Assembly (NCBI GenBank): GCA_037389465.1
Contig: JAZARR010000214.1
Location: 2,728,001 to 2,792,000, forward strand
Direction of reading: 5' to 3'
DNA: 64,000 nucleotides
Source of the DNA: Baylisascaris procyonis
Taxonomy: Eukaryota; Nematoda; Chromadorea; Rhabditida; Ascarididae
Of the stretch, positions 46,364 through 64,000 are shown in pieces. Below the pieces are notes generated by a model. It did not search any database and was not told the DNA's origin. It saw only the letters and a list, made by a program, of their open reading frames with translations. The number at the start of each line of letters is the position of its first letter. Positions within the stretch are counted from its first letter, which is position 1. The position numbers and the translations under genes are program-made.

Positions 46364-48453
46364 ATGAAGGTGAAGGTAGCAGGGGATTTCTTATGCAGAT
46401 TACATGCAAAATATTTGAGCAGTCAGAGTTTTACCAGAGATCAAAGGAAGAGCCCCGAAATGATTCGTTTTAGTTTCGAATTTGTAAATCTCCTCGTCTT
46501 CCAGGGAAACACATTGCCGTGCTTTTTATTGTAGTCACTTTAGCATTTTTCGGGCCGGCGAATATCACAACAACTTTTTATTTATTTATTTTTCTATCTC
46601 TGCACTCAGCAACGTTTCTTGTGATCTCTAGTATTTCTACCCATGACCGTATTGTTCCTCGTTTGGATTGTTCTTGCGCAATCTGCCACAAGTCCACGCG
46701 ATCCTCTCCCGCAATCTTTCTGCTCTTCGCTTTACGATAAACTAAACCCTTTTATAATAGTAATGAAATAAACCTCAAACTAAACCTCGTAAAAGTTGCT
46801 TACAAACAATTGAACTCATAATTGTGAGTATTCTCGATGTTATATAAGCTTGCACTAAATGCATTTGCGGTAACTTCATGCTTGTCATACAATGATATTA
46901 ACAAATGCTATATACACTCGCATATCAAGCTTTCGTCTTGTTCTTTTTATAAAACCGCGCAATATTTTGCGCTTATTTCTGCACAGACTACTGCTAACTT
47001 TTATTAGATTTATGCAATGCGCTTTTTGTTTCTCTTATAAGTAGGCTTATGACAGCCTTTTTGTTTTAGTTTTCGACTTTGTTCAATCGTTTGCTTTGGA
47101 TTTGAAGCAGAATTAAAGTAATTGGATGTTTTAGCTTTCTTTTTTTATCCCACTTTACAAAACCCGATAATCCTATTGCAAAGATACGGATTAGAAAATG
47201 GAAATGAACAATTTTTGATTTGCTTATTCGATGCGCTGAATTCACCTATAGGTATTAATTAATATTCAGCCCGCAAATATTAAAATTTTCAAATAAACAA
47301 GAGATGAATTGATTTTTTGCAAGTTCTAAACTTGAAATTCAGATCGATAAATAAAGGAGTGTAAGTATTGAACGAGATAAGGAGAAAAGTGAAAATTCAA
47401 CTTATTGAAATATAAACCCTGAGAGTCTGTCTTATCAATCAAATTTTAGTGGTTTTAGTAGCTACCATACGGGGTTGATCTGTCCTCCTATGCCATTTAC
47501 CGGCCAGAAATTCTTGTTGTTGTGGTAAAAAATTCTCTTGTAAATAATTTGTGATCGTCGAGTTGACTCTGGCCATTTGTGAGAGGTCATTACTTAATTT
47601 AAATTTCAAATACTTCAAATCGCGTGCAGTTATCGTTCATTCGTCATGGTCAGCATATGCTGTACGGAACTGTTTTTGTGGTGGAGTAGGGGAGGGGAGG
47701 GAACGTTGAAAATTCACTTTAGTATTTTTATTGAGTCTTTAAAAGGTTTGAACTGTTCATAGTTCATTCTTATTGGTCTATAACCGATGCACTTTAAAAT
47801 TATATTTTAATTTGCGAACATATGAAAGAGTAGCCATAAAGCGCATAGTTGGTTGTGTTAAGCAAAACATGGAAGGTTATGTTGGTTTGAGAGAATACTT
47901 TTGTCATTTTTCACAACTCAACGAATTGCACATTCAATATTTCATCGACGGCGATAATTGCCTTTGTGACAGCCGAACAACTCGGCTGACGAATGCTTTT
48001 TGTCCACTCTCTGCCTTAAACACCATTCCTTAATTTATACTCCCACATGCATGCTTTTCATTTCGTTTTTATTAAATCTTCGAGAATTTTTATATCATTT
48101 TTTTTACTTTTTATATGTAATTTTTGATAATACTACTATTTTTTCACTTTTTTATGATGTTTGTTATGTTTTCTTATAGTGTACATTGAGATGTCTCTTA
48201 AAATTGTTGTATGGGATTTAATGTTCTCGAGGTTTATAATACATTTGAGGACTATTGCCAAGAATTTGTTCCTTAACTGTGATCCAGAGAGAGAGAGCGA
48301 GGGGGAAAGAGAAGGAGAGAGGTAGAGGAGTAGATTTATTACACTGAATGGAGCTTTCATTTCACTGAGAATATGTATAAGATCTTATTTGATCACATAT
48401 AAGGACTTGAGGCGTTGTGCAATAGCTTGCTACGTAATGAATATTTGTTTCAG
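46364..48453. other. Region between orphan gene and Twinkle; nothing firmly supported
   Basis: AT-rich sequence. One open frame at 47773-48033 contains a stretch (HIQYFIDGDNCL) slightly like the Twinkle N-terminal region, but no donor in the needed phase was found. A short GA-repeat lies near 48285-48320. Confidence 0.4.
46767..46772 (+). terminator. Candidate polyadenylation signal AATAAA
   Basis: A canonical AATAAA hexamer lies about 400 bp after the stop codon of the candidate orphan gene. It is a common hexamer in AT-rich DNA, so support is positional only. Confidence 0.3.
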
Positions 48454-59185
<10,732 letters not shown>

Positions 59186-60287
59186 GGGAAATAACGAGTG
59201 TGCGAGACGCCATCTCTGCCCAGTTCTTTCCATTTTGCTGCCATATCCAACGTCGTTCCCAAGTGGCTATTTTCAAATCTCCCAATTCCTAACTTTCCTT
59301 TATTTTTCTTTCATGTTTTCATGTTTATTTGTATGCGCTTTCAAATTTTTGCAAGAGCGCATTATGGCGGCGTCATGTCCTTGCATATGTATGTTTATGT
59401 CTTTCCATCCAGTATTTTCAATTCGCGGATCCAAGAATATGGCAAGTTTAGTGGATGTAGCCAGGGCCGCAGGTGGGTCACCGTCCCCAATTTCGTTATA
59501 GATGCTTACCTCACGATTAATAGGCAATGAAAGGCGCCATAAAGTGTATAGATGAATTTTCCTGATAGGTGATTGGATGTGGACGGAGAGGGAACTTTAG
59601 GTTGAGTTCTTAGACGGTCAGTTGGTATCATAGAAGAACTCATTGTTCCCTTTGTTTTGGTTTATTGAATGTAATGTTGATTCAGAGAAGTTTCCACTTA
59701 AGGAGGCGATCCAAAGTGAGCAACTTTCTGTCAATGATAAAATGAAGTATAGGCAGTAGACCCCCTTTGATCAATTATAATTAACGCAGAATATTTCTGA
59801 AGTAAATTAATTGGGGGAGGGGAATTAAATTGCGTGATAGTTGTCAAGGTTTTCTGAACCACAAAAATAGATGGCACGAGGGCAGTTTTGTTGAAAAAGG
59901 AAGTTTTAACTGACTGACTCTTATGGCTCATCTATCTGCCTCTCTCCCCCTCCCCTCTTTCCCTATCTCAGTTTTTCTCCCAGAGTTCCCTCATTGTTCC
60001 TAATCTATGAGCACTGCGTTAACTGAGGCAGCTTTAATATAAATGCTCATCATTGAGCTGTTAATTTGGTCATAGAGTGCTATAATTATGCAGACTTTCT
60101 TCCTCTTTTTTTCCGTTGGCTGCAGTTTTTATGTTTTCAAAAAACTGCATTACCTTTGCTGTTGATCTTATAAACTGCGTACTGCTAAGAATCACGTGCC
60201 AGAGATTAGAATTGTTCAAGCGGAGTTTATGCGTACTTTCGCTTGTCAATTCTGTGCATATTCAGGATATGCGCAATAAAAGTCAGT

Positions 60288-61557
60288 TTATTGGGTGACT
60301 TCTGCCAACGGTTCGACGCACCAACGATTGGCGCTGTGAATGTGTGCTCTAGTAGTTTATTAACGAGCAAAACGCATGGAGACGAAATGATACAATATTT
60401 TTGGGGAGGTTGTCAGACTTAATGAAACAAAGTCGATTGGCTTTCCCAGTCACAATATTTAATCTGTTTTCCATCATATCAGTCGTGAACTATTGTTGAA
60501 AAGAGAACAAACGAACCATTTGTCATTCACCGTTATCATGAAGTTCGTTTATGTGCCAGGAAGATTAAGTAATTTTAAAGTTCTCATATTATTTATGTAA
60601 AATGCAATTAGTTTTAATCCATCCCATATATTTTTGAATTAAAATAATTTATATGTAATGATCGCTGGAATGTTCATTTGAAATGGTTTTTGGATTTTGG
60701 AATAATCGATTCCCAACATTTCAGAGTTGTTTTTTAAATTGTACTCTTGAGAGGTCCCTCAGCTTTCGAAAAATTTAATTACCTTGCCGCATCTCCATTA
60801 ACCGATATTATCTGCTTATCCATCCAAGTGGTGATCTCATTTGCATATTTATTCAATGCATTATGCTATTATGACGTTTTATTTATTTATCTATATCTTG
60901 CAGTCTCCTCATTCATTGTCTGAATTTATCTCAACGATACATCCGCTGGATATGTATATTTCTATTCGGGAGAAGAAATGAAAATCTCAACTAACCATAG
61001 TTCGAGGAAAAACAAAGAATTCTCGGTCATAAAGGATTCGAAACAAGCCAATTGAATGGATTCGCATCCAGAAACTTTTTGCTTAGTAAAGATCACACGC
61101 CGCCATTTGGCTGTCTGCCCGCCTGTTCGCATATTTGAAGTTGAATTCCACCTCGTCGGTTCGAAAAAAATTTCCTGAGCATTGGCAAAGTTTTCAAAGC
61201 TTTGTTTTTTTTAATGCAGTAATTTTTATGTAACTAGATTCTAGGAATGGTCTTATGTAACTGATGGTAGATATTAAGCCCTGTGAGCGGTTCTTTAAAT
61301 CATTAAGTGGAGTAAAACTCGGGTAGAAGTGAAGCAGGAAAGAATTAGTCAAAATTTTGTATTATCTACCGATAAATGGCTGGAGGAGAGGGAGTTATGT
61401 ACAAATCGAATCTTAGAAATTTACAGAGTAAGCCAGTAATTTCGAACAATCGCTTATTGCTACTCATCATCGATATCATTTCCTTAAGTTTTTTGTATAA
61501 TTGTGATGCATTTCTCGCACCGTCATATTGTCTCCAACTCAACCCATCATTCTCCAG
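60288..61557 (-). CDS. Candidate 3' exons of a minus-strand gene convergent with Twinkle; not recognised
   Basis: Three minus-strand exons look real. Exon 61557-61425 has a strong TTTTCTTGCAG acceptor and GTAAAT donor and encodes about 44 residues (LSWRQYDGARNASQLYKKL, then EMISMMSSNKRLFEITGLL). Exon 60865-60783 encodes 27 residues (NALNKYANEITTWMDKQI) with a GTAATT donor in phase 2. Exon 60333-60288 follows TTCACAG in the matching phase and ends CVEPLAEVTQ before a TAA. The second and third exons join perfectly. The first ends in phase 1 while the second starts in phase 0, so an exon is missing between them or one boundary is wrong. Upstream exons should lie above 61557, possibly beyond the window. 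No family recognised. Confidence 0.4.
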
Positions 61558-64000
61558 CTGCAAGAAAACCGTCCTTTACGATTTCTACTGTCACAATTCC
61601 CAACTTGTTTAGACTAAGGGAGGTTTATTCTTGAGACTATGCATTTGATAAATTCATTCGCGCTTGTTTGCAGGCTTTTATAATGGCATTACTTTTTATT
61701 ACTTCAGTCCAAAAATCAATATGAGGCAGATGATACGTTGAATCATATTTGTTATCATTACTTATTGTGAGCACTCGTATAAAATGTTCCTTTTATTGAT
61801 GCAAGCAAATGTTTTTTTTTTTTGTATTTTCTCTCCTCCAATTGTTTATCCCTCCATTCATATACATGCACCTAGTGGTACACGTGGATTCGAATGTTTA
61901 TTCAAATTTTTTTTTCAAATTTCTTATCGATTATCATTTTTTCGACGGAATTTTTTCTCAGATATACTTTTTGCATTTATTTCTTTCATCACCTCCATAA
62001 AGATTGCCTTTCCCTCCACACATTCCGTTTCTAAGTTTGTGTTGACTTTGATCTGCTAGATTATGATAACTGATGTCATGGATCATTTATTGTTTACATG
62101 GACGCAAGGGGACAAAGAAAATGATCACGCATCTGTTGTGAGGGAAGATCATTTTGAAACTATATTTCACCATTCTTATGGGCGGCTATTGGACAACTAG
62201 ACGTTTGCACAAAACTCTCTGCTTAGATGATCTTCAAGCGCGAGCATACAAAATGCAATGTACTGCAATCAGTTCCTATTAAGTGATGTCAATATATCTC
62301 GCGATGTTTGCCACATATCGGCTGTCATTTACATCCACTTCATAGCATGGGTATTGGTTGCATCAACCGCCCATTGATTATTCATCCATCATCACTTCAA
62401 CTTTGTATTTCATGATGCAGCCATACTCAGCTTATTTTCGTTTTTATTCATTATATTAGAAGTTGTTTGTGTTATTTAGTTTGTCGCAGTAAACATAGCT
62501 GTAAATTGTCATGTTACTTGCATTTAAAAATATTATCAGATATGCAAATAACGAACAAATCAATCGCTATGAGACAATGTTGCTGAGTGATTATTACATA
62601 TTTGCTCATATAGATACGAATTATGTGCTGATAAGGAATCTCTATCATAGATCCTCTTCAGAAATTACTTCGGCCGGCTGTAGGCAGTAAATTTTCGTTA
62701 ATACTTTGCAGGAGATCATTACTTATTCTGACAATAGCATACAGCAACCTTGTAGATATTTTGCAGCAGTTACAATATCAATCGATCGTCAGCAGAATTC
62801 TCAACAATAGACTTAAAACTCATTTGGAATTTAGAAGAGCTAGTCTAGCGAGGTGATGATGGCCGAAAAGAAAATAACCTATTTTGGATGTGGAAGGGGA
62901 ATGTTGTTTTTCTTCGTTTGTAGCCTTCAGAGCTTTTATCGAATTTTATTTTCATAGAACGCTTGCTCGGGAGAGGCGTAATGGAGAGGAGCAGTTTGAC
63001 TGTTCTAAATAGCCTTACGTTCGAGAGGAAGTGAGGGGGCAGAGCACATCTTGGGGAAATTACTGCAGCAGTTTGAGGGATGTTCAAGGGGATTTTCATT
63101 CTCTCGTTGCTCTCGTGTTGTTGTGGTCTAAATTCGTTGTCATTGTTCCCATGACCAAGAGTGTGCTTAGCATATTCGAGGTAGGGGGACTCCATTGTAG
63201 GGTGAGGCCTTTAAAGTTCGCACTCTTCTGGGAAGGACGTGAATTGGGAGGGGAAGGACTTCATGAAAAATGAGCTCATAAACAAGGAAATGCGGTAGCT
63301 CTGATAAAACATCTACTCTTTTGAGACAAGAAACCTCAGCCAAGACAGTATCGCTTGAAAAGCAGCGCGAAAGCAATCGAATCAATTGGCACCATCGTAA
63401 AACCTCTCTTATGATCACTTGCTAAAGTTTGCCTTGAAATCTGGGTTGAAACACGACTCGTTGCAAGGTTTATTATGGCATTCGGATAGTCAGGAGGACA
63501 TTTTGTTACCGGCTAATTTTCTCCAGGTTCATTAGATCATATTTCGGCTTGTGAGCTACGTAGCTTCCAGGAACTCCCAAATCAACTCCAAACAAATCAA
63601 TTCCCAAAAAACTGAAGCAAGTCTTGTGGGGAAAGGGGTTAAATCTTCGCGAATTTCAAACTGAGTGTATATTTGAGAGAATTGGTTAAGCTTATATTGA
63701 AGATGAATGGCTCACTTCTTTTGCAACTTTTCGAAATCGGCATATATTGGAGAGGGAAATCCATGGAAGAGGAGAGGCTTCCAAATGCTGTGTATTGGTG
63801 CAGACAATTCCTTTTACTGCATTCACAGTCGAGGCGGCGACGATGACAGCGAAATGGCGCAATGTTCCAGCAGGTAGAGGGTGAGGGCGTCTGGTATGGC
63901 ATGTGTATATGTGTACATTCGATCTCATAGGGCTGCTTGAACGCTTTGCTGCTGAATAGTCAGCTCGGGAGGGAATCAGTAGGAGACTTTGCCTTCGAGC
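61558..64000. other. Right-hand region without supported genes
   Basis: Several medium ORFs occur on both strands (for example 62845-63195 minus, 63031-63273 plus, 63167-63418 minus, 63639-63902 minus). They lack recognisable motifs and are mutually exclusive. A plus frame at about 63719-63872 is open for some 50 codons to a GTAGAG donor but has no convincing acceptor. The segment from 62840 to the end is less AT-rich than the intergenic regions before it, so exons of either strand may be present. Confidence 0.4.

Noticed and set aside
47773..48033. ORF containing HIQYFIDGDNCL, considered as a Twinkle N-terminal exon
   Set aside because: The motif loosely resembles the conserved N-terminal stretch of Twinkle, but no donor in the phase needed to join 48454 exists in this frame, and spacing from the LREYF stretch is wrong.
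59432..59466. ATG followed by 11 codons (MASLVDVARAA) and a GTGGGT donor downstream of Twinkle
   Set aside because: No downstream exon in phase and no trans-splice acceptor close upstream.
61376..61612. Plus-strand 78-codon ORF with a hydrophobic segment
   Set aside because: The opposite strand has a stronger exon with a TTTTCTTGCAG acceptor and good donor over the same bases; the plus frame looks like its shadow.

Overview
The window looks like a piece of a nematode nuclear genome, most likely a clade V strongylid (hookworm- or Haemonchus-like). This is inferred from AT-rich sequence, exons of about 60-200 bp separated by introns of 50 bp to over 7 kb, TTTCAG/TTTTAG acceptors, candidate spliced-leader acceptors just before start codons, poly-G runs, (TA)n blocks and an RTE-type retrotransposon relic. 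No bacterial or viral features are seen. Gene models were built by hand from splice signals, reading-phase continuity and remembered family sequences; no alignment was run.

Layout: (1) 426-11560 (+), the 3' part of an ARHGEF10/OSG-1-type RhoGEF: its C-terminal beta-propeller, interrupted by a Ser/Thr-rich insert. Its last intron carries a decayed RTE element in antisense. (2) 11950-16246 (+), a probable small single-pass membrane protein with signal peptide, not recognised. (3) 17051-23811 (+), a complete nine-exon galactokinase (416 codons). (4) 23812-27630, intergenic. (5) 27671-42164 (+), an unrecognised seven-exon gene for a 278-residue protein with a C4 zinc ribbon and a C-terminal helix; its introns hold a tandem duplication, a tRNA-like relic, four CRE-like octamers and two perfect short hairpins. 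(6) 44639-46363 (+), a candidate two-exon orphan gene. (7) 48454-59185 (+), the mitochondrial replicative helicase Twinkle, complete from the linker/helicase region to the stop; only its extreme N-terminus is uncertain. (8) 60288-61557 (-), candidate 3' exons of a convergent minus-strand gene. The remainder to 64000 has no gene I can support.

The genes are functionally unrelated (Rho signalling, galactose use, mtDNA replication, orphans), as expected for a eukaryotic neighbourhood. The most interesting leads are the orphan genes, two dispersed copies of a coding-like fragment resembling mitochondrial ribosomal protein bS21m, a 52-bp duplication that creates a potential 9-nt microexon, and the structured (TA)n loci.
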